A stretch of 23,462 bases of DNA, taken from NCBI GenBank assembly GCA_023406915.1, contig JAEXTR010000344.1, positions 1-23,462 on the forward strand, given 5' to 3'. Positions within the stretch are counted from its first letter, which is position 1. Each line of letters opens with the position of its first letter. Below the pieces are notes generated by a model. The model had not been told where the DNA came from. It did not search any database and saw only the letters and a list, made by a program, of their open reading frames with translations. This stretch comes from Bacteroidota bacterium (GTDB lineage Bacteria > Bacteroidota > Ignavibacteria > Ignavibacteriales > Ignavibacteriaceae). The position numbers and the translations under genes are program-made. Below, piece after piece: positions 17,144 through 23,462 of the stretch.

Positions 17144-17956
17144 ATGAATAACATTCGTTTCATCTACCTTGGAGCATTTCTCCTGCTCATCGGTATCTCT
17201 TTCTCCGGATGCTCAGAATCTGAACCGGACAAAATTCAGTACACCTCATTTTCATTGGCAGACAAAACAGGTAACTGCGATTCAGTGGGAGTCGGGTGTG
17301 CGGAGTTTCAGGTATCTTACCCGATCATTACCGGAACAGAGCATGCAGGACTCCAAAAATCCTTACAGGCTGCAATAGATACCTTCACCCTCAGGGACCC
17401 ATTCTCAGAGGGTAATACATTCCACACCTCCCTCCAGGCGCTCAGGGATTCCCTTTTCCGTGATTTCAACCGCGTAAAACTGGACATCCCGGATATGCCG
17501 TTGAACTATTTCCTCCAGAGAATTGTCACCCCGGTCACGGATACCCTGGGACTATTTAGTATCCGGATGTCCGAGAGCAGCTTCTTTGGCGGAGCTCACC
17601 CCAACTCATTTACCGATTATCGGAACATCTCAGCAGCCGATGGCACGGTCATCACACTCGAAAAAATTCTGAAAAAAGACGGTATGAAGAAATTCCTGGC
17701 ACTCGCTGAAAACACATTCAGAAAAAAAATGGAAGTACCGGAAGGTGAAAACCTTGAAAAGGCAGGATTTTTCTTTAAGGATGGTGTCTTTGTCCTGAGT
17801 CAGGCATATCTCTTCACCATCTACGGAATAGAACTCCTCTATAACCCGTATGAAGCCGCAGCCTATGCCGTTGGTCCGATCTCGCTCAAAATACCCTATG
17901 AACAATGGAAAGACCTCATCGAACCCGAAAGTGTCATTGGTAAGTTGGTAAAATAA
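17144..17956 (+). CDS. Lipoprotein with DUF4163/DUF3298 (RsiV-like) domain
   Basis: A lipid-anchored envelope protein, 270 residues from the chosen ATG, which has AAGGA at 17131-17135 eight bases upstream; the frame is open further upstream to 17081. The signal is hydrophobic and ends in ISFSGC (Cys23). The mature part matches the DUF4163-DUF3298 pair found in the extracytoplasmic region of the anti-sigma factor RsiV. The first half ends near MSESSFFGGAHPNSFTDYRN, with the typical GGAHP motif. The C-terminal half has ELLYNPYEAAAYAVGP then LKIPYEQWKDLI, the DUF3298 signature. In RsiV this region binds lysozyme; here there is no sigma-binding cytoplasmic domain, so an anti-sigma role is unlikely and function is unknown. 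It is divergent from kinase paralogue 3 and upstream of tRNA-Arg. Confidence 0.85.
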   Translation: MNNIRFIYLGAFLLLIGISFSGCSESEPDKIQYTSFSLADKTGNCDSVGVGCAEFQVSYPIITGTEHAGLQKSLQAAIDTFTLRDPFSEGNTFHTSLQALRDSLFRDFNRVKLDIPDMPLNYFLQRIVTPVTDTLGLFSIRMSESSFFGGAHPNSFTDYRNISAADGTVITLEKILKKDGMKKFLALAENTFRKKMEVPEGENLEKAGFFFKDGVFVLSQAYLFTIYGIELLYNPYEAAAYAVGPISLKIPYEQWKDLIEPESVIGKLVK

Positions 17957-17979
17957 ACAGAAATACCTTATATTTTTAT

Positions 17980-18007
17980 GCTGTATCCGAAAAATTCTGG
18001 ATACAGC
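17980..18007. repeat. 9-bp perfect inverted repeat just upstream of the tRNA
   Basis: GCTGTATCC (17980-17988) pairs exactly with GGATACAGC (17999-18007), with a 10-base loop. The repeat ends four bases before the tRNA 5' end and begins 24 bases after the lipoprotein stop. No T-run follows, so a standard terminator is unlikely. It occupies the space where the tRNA promoter -10 region would be. Confidence 0.6.
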
Positions 18008-18011
18008 TCAT

Positions 18012-18085
18012 GCCCCGGTAGCTCAGCAGGATAGAGCAGCAGTTTCCTAAACTGGAGGTCAGAGGTTCGAATCCTCTTCGGGGCA
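18012..18085 (+). tRNA. tRNA-Arg (anticodon CCT)
   Basis: A complete cloverleaf. The acceptor GCCCCGG pairs with TCGGGGC (one G-T pair). The D arm is GCTC-AGCAGGATA-GAGC. The anticodon arm is GCAGT-TTCCTAA-ACTGG, with the CCT anticodon at 18046-18048; its outermost pair is G-G. The T arm is AGAGG-TTCGAAT-CCTCT and the discriminator base is A. CCA is not encoded. It reads the rare AGG codon. It marks the border between normal host genes and the repeat/defence region, and tRNA genes are common integration sites. Confidence 0.95.
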
Positions 18086-18370
18086 CTTCCTTATCCCACA
18101 TTTTCCCCTATACCAATCATAAATTAGCCTCCAATCTGTTTTAATTAAATAAGCCATGTTCCCTCTTTAGGCTCTAAACCTAAATGTTGACATCTGTAAG
18201 ATTATTCAGTTTTTAGATAATCGTGACGGTACGCTCGGGTCTGCTTAATAAATGGTGGTAATTATTGATTGGGGCTCTGGGTTGTATTCTTTCAGCTCTG
18301 AAAAAGGTGCGATCAGTCAGGAGAAGGACAGGCTCCACAACTGGGTCGAGGTACCTTCTACGACTTTTCT
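18086..18370. other. Non-coding stretch after the tRNA
   Basis: I see no gene here. The minus-strand reading frame that spans 18213-18620 runs through several palindromes and has no ribosome site or family resemblance, so I treat it as spurious. The first hundred bases are AT-rich with no repeated tRNA 3' end visible. Confidence 0.5.
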
Positions 18371-18576
18371 CTATAAATCTTTGACCGTTTCCGCTGTCGG
18401 TATCTAGCGGATCAGCACTAGACTCATTATCCGTCTCCGCCGCCGGCGGATTCCAAAGATTTACAGTACTGTTATTGAGAGTAATGTAAGCACCGGTCGC
18501 TTGGCACCGATCCCAGCGGGATCGAAGATTTATAGTAAAAATGAAAATAAAAACACTTCGACCCCGTAGGCGGTCG
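18371..18576. repeat. Cluster of short palindromes with a shared AAGATTTATAG-like tail
   Basis: At least three related units, in both orientations. Unit 1 (minus): TCCGCT/AGCGGA arms at 18390-18395 and 18406-18411, with CTATAAATCTTTG at 18371-18383, the reverse complement of the tail. Unit 2 (plus): TCCGCC-GCC-GGCGGA at 18436-18450, followed by CAAAGATTTACAGTA. Unit 3 (plus): GATCCC-AGC-GGGATC at 18509-18523, followed by GAAGATTTATAGTA. A degenerate fourth palindrome, CGACC/GGTCG, is at 18559-18576. This resembles the small palindromic intergenic repeats common in Bacteroidota genomes. That identification is from memory, not a search. Confidence 0.65.
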
Positions 18577-18655
18577 CACACCCATGATACTATCAGTAGA
18601 ATTTGTAGGGTAGCGCGCAATTTTGTTTCCCCGTTATTCGCCTCCGAAAATTCAC

Positions 18656-18874
18656 ATGAACCGTACCCTTAGTGATTTGCAGATGTTTTGTCTCGGAACA
18701 CTCAGTGATGATTATCTGGCTGTTGTCTTTGGCTTCTGGAACCCTGAAGTTTCCATGCTTGTACTGTACCAACAGGTGAAGGGGACATCCAATAATTAGG
18801 TGATTAGCCAGCTCTTTGGCATAACCGCTCATGAAATGACCGACATCGCCCAAGGAGAGAAAATCTTGATGTAA
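18656..18874 (+). pseudogene. Possible decayed small gene with internal TAG
   Basis: From the ATG at 18656 the plus strand reads 47 protein-like codons (MNRTLSDLQMFCLG, then YLAVVFGFWNPEVSMLVLY). A TAG at 18797-18799 interrupts it, and it continues in the same frame for 24 more plausible codons (VISQLFGITAHEMTDIAQGE) to TAA at 18872-18874. A single CAG-to-TAG change would explain the break. No family recognised. The minus strand carries a competing 120-codon open frame over the same bases, so which strand (if either) was coding is uncertain. Confidence 0.3.
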
Positions 18875-19070
18875 AATCAATTTCGATTGTTTTGAGCTAC
18901 ATTTTGAGTGAATTCCGTTTGATCTGAAGGTTGTGAATGAACACTTTTTTAACAAAAAGGATGAGTTTTTTGTAAAAATTCTTCACTCAGCAAGTAAAAA
19001 CAATGTCGTTTTTTTGAGATTGCTATATTTATATATGTATTCAAATTTAGAAGGAAGGAGGATAATCCAT

Positions 19071-19107
19071 AAAAAAAAGCCCGAAGATGCTGAAACATCT
19101 ACGGGCT
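19071..19107 (-). terminator. Leftward intrinsic terminator
   Basis: AGCCCG (19078-19083) pairs with CGGGCT (19102-19107); after one A-A mismatch, AGATG (19085-19089) pairs with CATCT (19096-19100) around a six-base loop. Eight A at 19071-19078 give a strong U-tract when read leftward. No T-run exists on the other side, so it works on minus-strand transcripts only. No minus-strand gene ends directly before it; the nearest one already has its own terminator at 19317-19345. Confidence 0.85.
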
Positions 19108-19122
19108 ATACTTACGCTTGTG

Positions 19123-19178
19123 TTAGCAAACGCAATAACTTAATTAGGCAAAAACAAATTACGTTATTCGGTTACTAA
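19123..19178. repeat. Long imperfect inverted repeat (about 22-bp arms)
   Basis: The arms at 19123-19145 and 19157-19178 pair with 19 Watson-Crick pairs, three mismatches and one bulged C (19133), around an 11-base A-rich loop. The inner core AATAACTTAATT/AATTACGTTATT has one mismatch in 12. On a rightward transcript it would be a hairpin in the 5' leader, 24 bases before the ribosome site of the 31-codon ORF. As DNA it could be a protein-binding or recombination site. Confidence 0.6.
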
Positions 19179-19213
19179 TGTCAAGAATTTTTAAAATTAT
19201 TTGGAGAAATTCA

Positions 19214-19309
19214 ATGAAAAAAATGAATAAAAGGGTAGCGAAAATGCTCATAATAGTGGGGAGAATCCTCATATACATAGCGTTGAGTACACTCTACAAA
19301 TCAATGTAG
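19214..19309 (+). CDS. Small basic hydrophobic peptide (31 aa)
   Basis: A 31-codon ORF too short for normal gene calling. It starts ATG AAA AAA ATG and has a GGAG ribosome site at 19203-19206, seven bases upstream. The peptide has a basic N terminus (MKKMNKRVAK) followed by a hydrophobic stretch (MLIIVGRILIYIALSTLY) that could span or lie on the membrane. It ends in TAG at 19307, eight bases before a bidirectional terminator, and a long hairpin precedes it. Ribosome site, ORF and terminator together make a complete small transcription unit. The size and charge pattern resemble type I toxin peptides and other small membrane peptides, but I do not recognise the sequence. No similarity search was possible. 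Confidence 0.5.
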   Translation: MKKMNKRVAKMLIIVGRILIYIALSTLYKSM

Positions 19310-19316
19310 ACATTAC

Positions 19317-19345
19317 AAAAGGGAGGTTCGCCTCCCTTTTTATTT
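19317..19345. terminator. Bidirectional intrinsic terminator with TTCG loop
   Basis: AAAAGGGAGG (19317-19326), TTCG, then CCTCCCTTTT (19331-19340) form a perfect 10-bp stem with a stable UUCG loop. T-runs on both strands allow termination in both directions. It serves the rightward 31-codon ORF and the leftward 67-residue gene, whose TAA stop overlaps it at 19340-19342. Confidence 0.9.
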
Positions 19346-19543
19346 CGATCTGTACACATATTTACCCACCTGTTCAGTATCCACACTCAAATGCGCCATC
19401 CGAACAGGTAACTCACCGGGCAGACTATCATACATCGGCTCCGGGTTCGCCATAGAATACTTCTCAGGGATCCCCTCCGGAAACGCTTTACACGTATCCT
19501 TACCCGTATACCACTTACATACCATACACTGCGGCAGCGTCAT
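19340..19543 (-). CDS. Small Cys-rich protein (67 aa)
   Basis: A small soluble protein with Cys6, Cys9 and Cys18 in CMVCKWYTGKDTCKAFPEGIP. The CxxC-x8-CxAFPxGIP pattern looks like a widespread small-protein family of unknown function that I associate with possible metal binding; this is memory of a pattern, not a database hit. The frame extends upstream to 19636, but a strong GGAGG box (19549-19553) precedes the ATG at 19543, which decides the start. The stop lies within the bidirectional terminator. The gene sits 126 bases downstream of the GmrSD-like gene on the same strand and could be the last gene of that transcript. Confidence 0.75.
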   Translation of the reverse strand: MTLPQCMVCKWYTGKDTCKAFPEGIPEKYSMANPEPMYDSLPGELPVRMAHLSVDTEQVGKYVYRSK

Positions 19544-19669
19544 ACTTTCCTCCGTTTTGTAACGATTGATCGAAAAGCTGTGCAAAAGACTTGGGGTCAG
19601 TGCCAAAAAGAATTTTCCTGAGAACACAGGTAGCACTCATAAAGAAAATGCCTTCAATGCCTGAAGACG

Positions 19670-21508
19670 CTATTTACCCTCACCCTCCAACTTCCAGATC
19701 CCAAGTGCCAAGTTAATCATCTCTTTTGTTCGCTTCTCTACTTGTTTGAATCCGAATTGAGTATATCCCTTAACTAATTGTTCATTAAGTTTAAGTTCTG
19801 ATTTTTTATACTCTGTTTTTTTACTTAAAAAGGGATTGTTACTTGCGGTGATATTCAATGTACCGCCAAGAAGAGTAAGGTTTCCGATAGAATATGCATA
19901 TCTTTTATGCAATTCTTTTGAATGGCCCCCCAGGTAACTCTCCCAGTCTCCATACTGATGCTTCGACCGCTTCGTGCTTATCTTTTGAGGAATAATATGT
20001 TCCAGATGCAATTCTTTTCCCTTATTGAGCTGGTATTCCCCCTGATGCTTTAATAAGCTATACTCAATTATCTCTAGAATGTATTTGGCCCTATCCTCTT
20101 TTCCTTTGAAACTGTAGGTAGACAATTTTTTACCAAATTCATTGTCGTCCGGCATCTCAGAAATGAGCTCCTTCTTCACACTTTGAATAAGGTCACTGTT
20201 CTTTATTGCGTTTAGCTTTGGAAAAATGTCATCTAATTCGCTTGTCCGTTTTTCGCAAATATGCCACCGCAGCATGAACACTTCAATCATCCATATAATC
20301 TGTATCTTCTCTTTGTCGGAAATTCCTCTTTGAAATACTTCCAGTAAAAAGGTATAAGCTGGCTGTGCCTTAATTCGGTTCAGATCGAAGAGATGTCGGT
20401 TTATCTCCTTATTTGCAAATCCTTGTTTCACTATATTCTTGTATATTTCTGATAATGTGCTTAGTTTTTGAACAAAAGCAATAACAGGTACCTTCTTGAT
20501 CTTTTTTTCATTCTTTTCTTTTAGATTCTTGTTTGTTTCCTCTTTAGTAATGAACTTCTCTTCAATCTGCCCGTTTAACAATATCTGGTCATCAAATACT
20601 TTATTCTCATCATTCTCTTCAGTTACTTTCACGTAGGTTAGATAGGTTGACAGTTTTTCAGCTTCAATAATATTTTCACAGTAATATTTCTTGAACTCAT
20701 CAACCATACTTGTTACAGTAACTTTTCTACGAAATTCTCCAGACAAATACTGCCGGAAAAAATTTTCTGTATTCACACCATCAAGATTAATGATTATTTC
20801 TTCCCACGATTTTCTAACTTTCACTAGAATTTTTTCTGAAACCATAGATGCATTACCAAGAATAAAGTTCTTAATAATATCAGTGGCAGTTAGTCTTAAT
20901 CCACGGTTGTTTATGACTTCAAAAAGCCTGTAAGCATCTTTAGCATTAGAAACATCTAATCGCATGATTATTGTTTTTTCCGTCAGTTTTTTGTAAAACA
21001 TTGTCGCTTCGTTTAATCTCTTCTCAAGTTTTCGAGCAAAAAAATCATATGCTCTTAAAAGATTTTGGTTTCTGACTTTTGATAATTCACTCTGGTTTAT
21101 GACACGTATATAATCTTCGTTATCCAACTCGCCCAACACCAAATTATTTGTGTAGTCCTTTTCCAACTCACCACATAATAAAAGCTTGCCTATCACTTCG
21201 GCATTATTATGCTCATGCTTTTTGAATACATCTCTTAGTGAAGCTAGAAGAATCGTGATGGTCGTTAATCGTTGTTGTCCATCAACTACCTCTACCGTAT
21301 TTACTCCGCCTTGATGGGTTTTGCTTAATAAGACAATGCTTCCCATAAAGTGGTACTCACTATCATCAAGTAAACGAATATCATCATACAATTCTCCAAG
21401 TTGCTTAAGATTCCATGCGTACCTGCGTTGATAGGCAGGGACTACAAATTGCTCAGATGATGAGATAAGTAACTGAAGGATACTATAACAACTAGATCTA
21501 ATTTCCAT
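19670..21508 (-). CDS. GmrSD-like type IV restriction protein (DUF262 + DUF1524)
   Basis: A predicted modification-dependent restriction enzyme of the GmrSD family, 612 residues. The N-terminal DUF262 (GmrS-like, nucleotide-hydrolysing) domain has VPAYQRRYAW at 23-32 and the signature VVDGQQRLTT (DGQQR at 76-80). A helical middle follows. The C-terminal DUF1524 (GmrD-like) HNH nuclease has LHLEHIIPQK with catalytic His504, then NLTLLGGTLNITASNNPF. Key motifs are intact. The ATG at 21508 is preferred because GGAG (21515-21518) sits six bases upstream; an ATG at 21520 is also in frame. The start lies inside the 3' end of the helicase gene (11-base overlap), implying one operon and coupled translation. 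The gene is AT-richer than the housekeeping genes, consistent with transfer. Confidence 0.9.
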   Translation of the reverse strand: MEIRSSCYSILQLLISSSEQFVVPAYQRRYAWNLKQLGELYDDIRLLDDSEYHFMGSIVLLSKTHQGGVNTVEVVDGQQRLTTITILLASLRDVFKKHEHNNAEVIGKLLLCGELEKDYTNNLVLGELDNEDYIRVINQSELSKVRNQNLLRAYDFFARKLEKRLNEATMFYKKLTEKTIIMRLDVSNAKDAYRLFEVINNRGLRLTATDIIKNFILGNASMVSEKILVKVRKSWEEIIINLDGVNTENFFRQYLSGEFRRKVTVTSMVDEFKKYYCENIIEAEKLSTYLTYVKVTEENDENKVFDDQILLNGQIEEKFITKEETNKNLKEKNEKKIKKVPVIAFVQKLSTLSEIYKNIVKQGFANKEINRHLFDLNRIKAQPAYTFLLEVFQRGISDKEKIQIIWMIEVFMLRWHICEKRTSELDDIFPKLNAIKNSDLIQSVKKELISEMPDDNEFGKKLSTYSFKGKEDRAKYILEIIEYSLLKHQGEYQLNKGKELHLEHIIPQKISTKRSKHQYGDWESYLGGHSKELHKRYAYSIGNLTLLGGTLNITASNNPFLSKKTEYKKSELKLNEQLVKGYTQFGFKQVEKRTKEMINLALGIWKLEGEGK

Positions 21509-23462
21509 TATTTTCTCCATTTACTGTGATCGCTTTTTCTATCAATTTTGGAAGATACTCAGATGCTCCCCTGTCCAGAAAAAATACATTATGCTTTTCA
21601 AAATCATCATAAGTTTGCCCACCTTGCCAAAAGTCAAGCTCATTTAAAGGTGTACTGCTGAGAATGAATGAATTAAGTTCAACATCTGGCGTATTCAGTT
21701 TTTTCTGTATCTTTTCTTTGAGTACGGTGTGGAATGCAATCTTACTGGAATTAAATCCTTCAACCTGCCGTAAACCTTTAGGATCAATAAAATTAACATA
21801 TTGCTTCCCCTCATAAATAATCCACATGATAAAATCTGGATAAAAATTGTTCGCCTCAAAAAAACCAACTCCTCTTCGGCTTAAATTTCGCAACAGATAA
21901 AGCTCTTTATCTTTAAAGTATTCTTTTCCACTGCTGTAGAACTTTTTCAAATCGTCTAAGAATCTTTTCTCACTTTCAACCAGGTGCATGGGTGTGATAG
22001 TTAGAATATCGCGATATGCCCCCTTACTGATATGTATCAGCGGTTTGTAAAGATGCTGGCTGAAATCTATCACTGTGAAGTTCGCTATTTTTTCGAATCG
22101 CACTTCCCCGGCAATATTTTTATCGCTCAGTGCTTCTTTTAATTCTTTGATTCGCCCTATCAGCTGCTGCTCTGTCTTCTCGATAAGGAGTGTATACTCA
22201 GTAATAAAGTTTGGATGATCTCTGACTAATTCCTGATACACAAGATGTTCACTAAGGTAACTGTTTTTAATGTAGTTATACACCTTATCACAGTATGCCT
22301 TCAATAACGCAACTATTATCTCCTGCCAAAGGTGTATTTGCTCCACATTCTTTGGTTGTAACTCATGCCCTGGGATATAAAGTGTGTACCATGCATTCTT
22401 CTCCATAACTTTTATGAGCGTCTCCTTCTTTATGCTCATATTATTCCATCCCCGCTCGTTCTTGAAATTCAATATCTCAAAGTAAACCTTGTCCCAGTTC
22501 ACGAAAGCACGGTGTAGCTCATTCAATTTGTCCCTTTCCCGTGAATCATCTTTGTCGGTTCTCTTCTCCGCATTCTTATTCAAAACCTGAATCTTCGGAT
22601 ACCAGTCCACAGTTACAGATCCATGAAATTGATCTGTCAAATCCTCAAGCTCAAACTGTATATCCTTCTTAAATTCCACCCCGTCTTTCACTTTTAGTAT
22701 TTTTAATTTCTTATTATCTATCAGTTCTACTGCCGGTAGTACCGGGATGCTGATTTCTTCATAATTCGTTTCATTTGGATTAAGCCCTTCATCTTCAAGA
22801 TATTCCTTAAACTGTTGCATATAATCGGCACGGATACCAAACACATTGAGGGTTTCCAGATATCTGAGGTACTCGGGTACATTCTCCGGCTTATGAAAAT
22901 GATCTAGCCGGCTGCTTCTTTTTAACGAAAAATTGTACCCTTTCAGACGCACGCCTCTCCCGAACAACTGAATAATCTCCGTCCCTTCGCCTCTCCCCAC
23001 ATTCATAAGTCCCATGGTACTTACACGCCAGCTGTTCCACCCCTCAGTAAATTTCTTTGAACCGATGAGCATGGTAAGCTCAGTATCCTTATCATTAATA
23101 CTTCTGAAAAGTGAATCAGAAAAGTCCTTCTGTGATGTTAAGATGTCATTATCTTCACATAATTTGAGAAGCTTTGCATCGTCACCCACATTGATGACTC
23201 CAAAATACGGCGAATCACCAACCCTCATTCCTATTTCCCCTTCGGCACCTCGTAGATTATCGAGATGCAACTCTGCTCCGGAAATACCTGTATTAAAAAT
23301 CCTTCTGAGTATATCATAGTAACACTTTTCTCAATCAAGCATCTGCTGAACAAGGTAAGGAAAAGTATTTCTGAAAAGGGGTCTGTGTTGGGCATCAATT
23401 AATCACGCCTTCCCATGCAGGACCCTGTCAATTGTATCTATCACATTTTCTGTATCCTTTAC
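21498..23462 (-). pseudogene. Type III restriction-like helicase/nuclease (Res), C-terminal part, interrupted by two in-frame TGA codons
   Basis: The visible part of a large DEAD/DEAH-family restriction subunit whose 5' end is beyond the right edge. The 590-residue open part (from a TTG at 23270) has helicase motif V region FTEGWNSWRVSTMGLMNVG, motif VI EIIQLFGRGVRLKG, and a C-terminal PD-(D/E)xK nuclease: FYPDFIMW (Asp479) and FIDPKGL (Asp496, Lys498). Upstream in the same frame the sequence stays protein-like: VKDTENVIDTIDRVLHGKA, TGA (23403-23405), LIDAQHRPLFRNTFPYL..., TGA (23331-23333), then EKCYYDILRRIFNTGISG. There is no frameshift, only two stops. Since mreC ends in TGA, TGA is a stop here, so the full-length protein is probably not made. 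Recoding, a separately translated C-terminal half, or sequencing error are alternatives. Confidence 0.85.

Noticed and set aside
18213..18620. 135-codon minus-strand frame after the tRNA
   Set aside because: It passes through several palindromic repeats, has no ribosome site and no family-like motif; non-coding repeats explain the sequence better.
18593..18955. 120-codon minus-strand frame
   Set aside because: No ribosome site and an unlikely Ser/Lys-rich start; the opposite strand gives a more protein-like reading, though with a stop. Kept only as an alternative in the pseudogene entry.
18933..19178. 81-codon plus-strand frame
   Set aside because: It runs through a terminator and the arms of a long hairpin and has a low-complexity translation.
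19123..19178. Integron attC or dif/Xer site
   Set aside because: The hairpin arms lack the attC core-site pattern in the right places, and the 11-base centre does not fit a dif site; no integrase is visible.
18066..19300. Duplicated tRNA 3' end as an attachment site
   Set aside because: Only short fragments such as GAATCCTC recur downstream; nothing long enough to support an att repeat.
23331..23405. Reassigned genetic code (TGA as Trp) as an explanation for the interrupted helicase
   Set aside because: mreC in this window ends in TGA at the expected length, directly before mreD, so TGA is a normal stop here.
1..23462. CRISPR array
   Set aside because: No regularly spaced direct repeats of about 25-40 bases were seen; the repeats at 18371-18576 are irregular and palindromic.

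Overview
The window is a bacterial chromosome segment. Its first two thirds look like ordinary host genome. The right end is AT-richer, repeat-bearing and defence-related. The organism is most likely in the Bacteroidota/Chlorobiota (Ignavibacteria/Kapabacteria-like) assemblage. This is an inference from the large TPR-plus-histidine-kinase proteins, a lipoprotein with a DUF4163/DUF3298-like domain, the mixture of weak and strong Shine-Dalgarno sites, and small palindromic intergenic repeats of a kind I associate with that group. No 16S or other taxonomic marker is present.

Left block, minus strand (about 1-6950): pyrG, purN, purH, mreB, mreC, mreD and the 5' part of mrdA run in one direction with small gaps or overlaps. 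mreB/mreC and mreD/mrdA overlap by one base at stop/start. Nucleotide synthesis (CTP and the purine formyl-transfer steps) is thus followed by the rod-shape elongation machinery. All are housekeeping genes.

Middle block (about 7350-18085): a 71-residue orphan protein and a 394-residue orphan protein converge and overlap at their stops. Divergent from the 394-residue gene is a WYL-domain transcription factor followed by a small lipoprotein. The shared 200-bp region between them holds a 14-bp direct repeat on both sides of a 7-bp palindrome, a good operator candidate. Next come three tandem paralogous sensor histidine kinases (signal peptide, periplasmic TPRs, coiled coil, one membrane helix, HisKA, HATPase) with no response regulator among them. 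The upstream two are separated by a palindromic terminator and a structured intergenic element. A DUF4163/DUF3298-like lipoprotein and a tRNA-Arg (CCU anticodon) close the block.

Right block (about 18086-23462): immediately after the tRNA is a non-coding stretch with a cluster of short palindromes that share an AAGATTTATAG-type tail, then a possible decayed ORF. A very compact unit follows: a leftward terminator, a long imperfect hairpin, a 31-codon ORF with a good ribosome site, and a bidirectional terminator. It is followed by a small Cys-rich protein. Last is an overlapping pair on the minus strand: a type III restriction-like helicase/PD-(D/E)xK nuclease and a GmrSD-type DUF262-DUF1524 protein. 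The helicase gene is interrupted by two TGA codons in the same frame, in a region that otherwise still reads as conserved protein. The tRNA, repeats, broken genes and restriction genes together suggest an accessory or defence island.

Most interesting items: the doubly interrupted helicase beside an intact GmrSD-like gene; the small-ORF/hairpin/terminator unit at 19071-19345, whose layout resembles a type I toxin or a small regulatory locus; the candidate operator at 8848-8916; and the structured element at 14798-14870.
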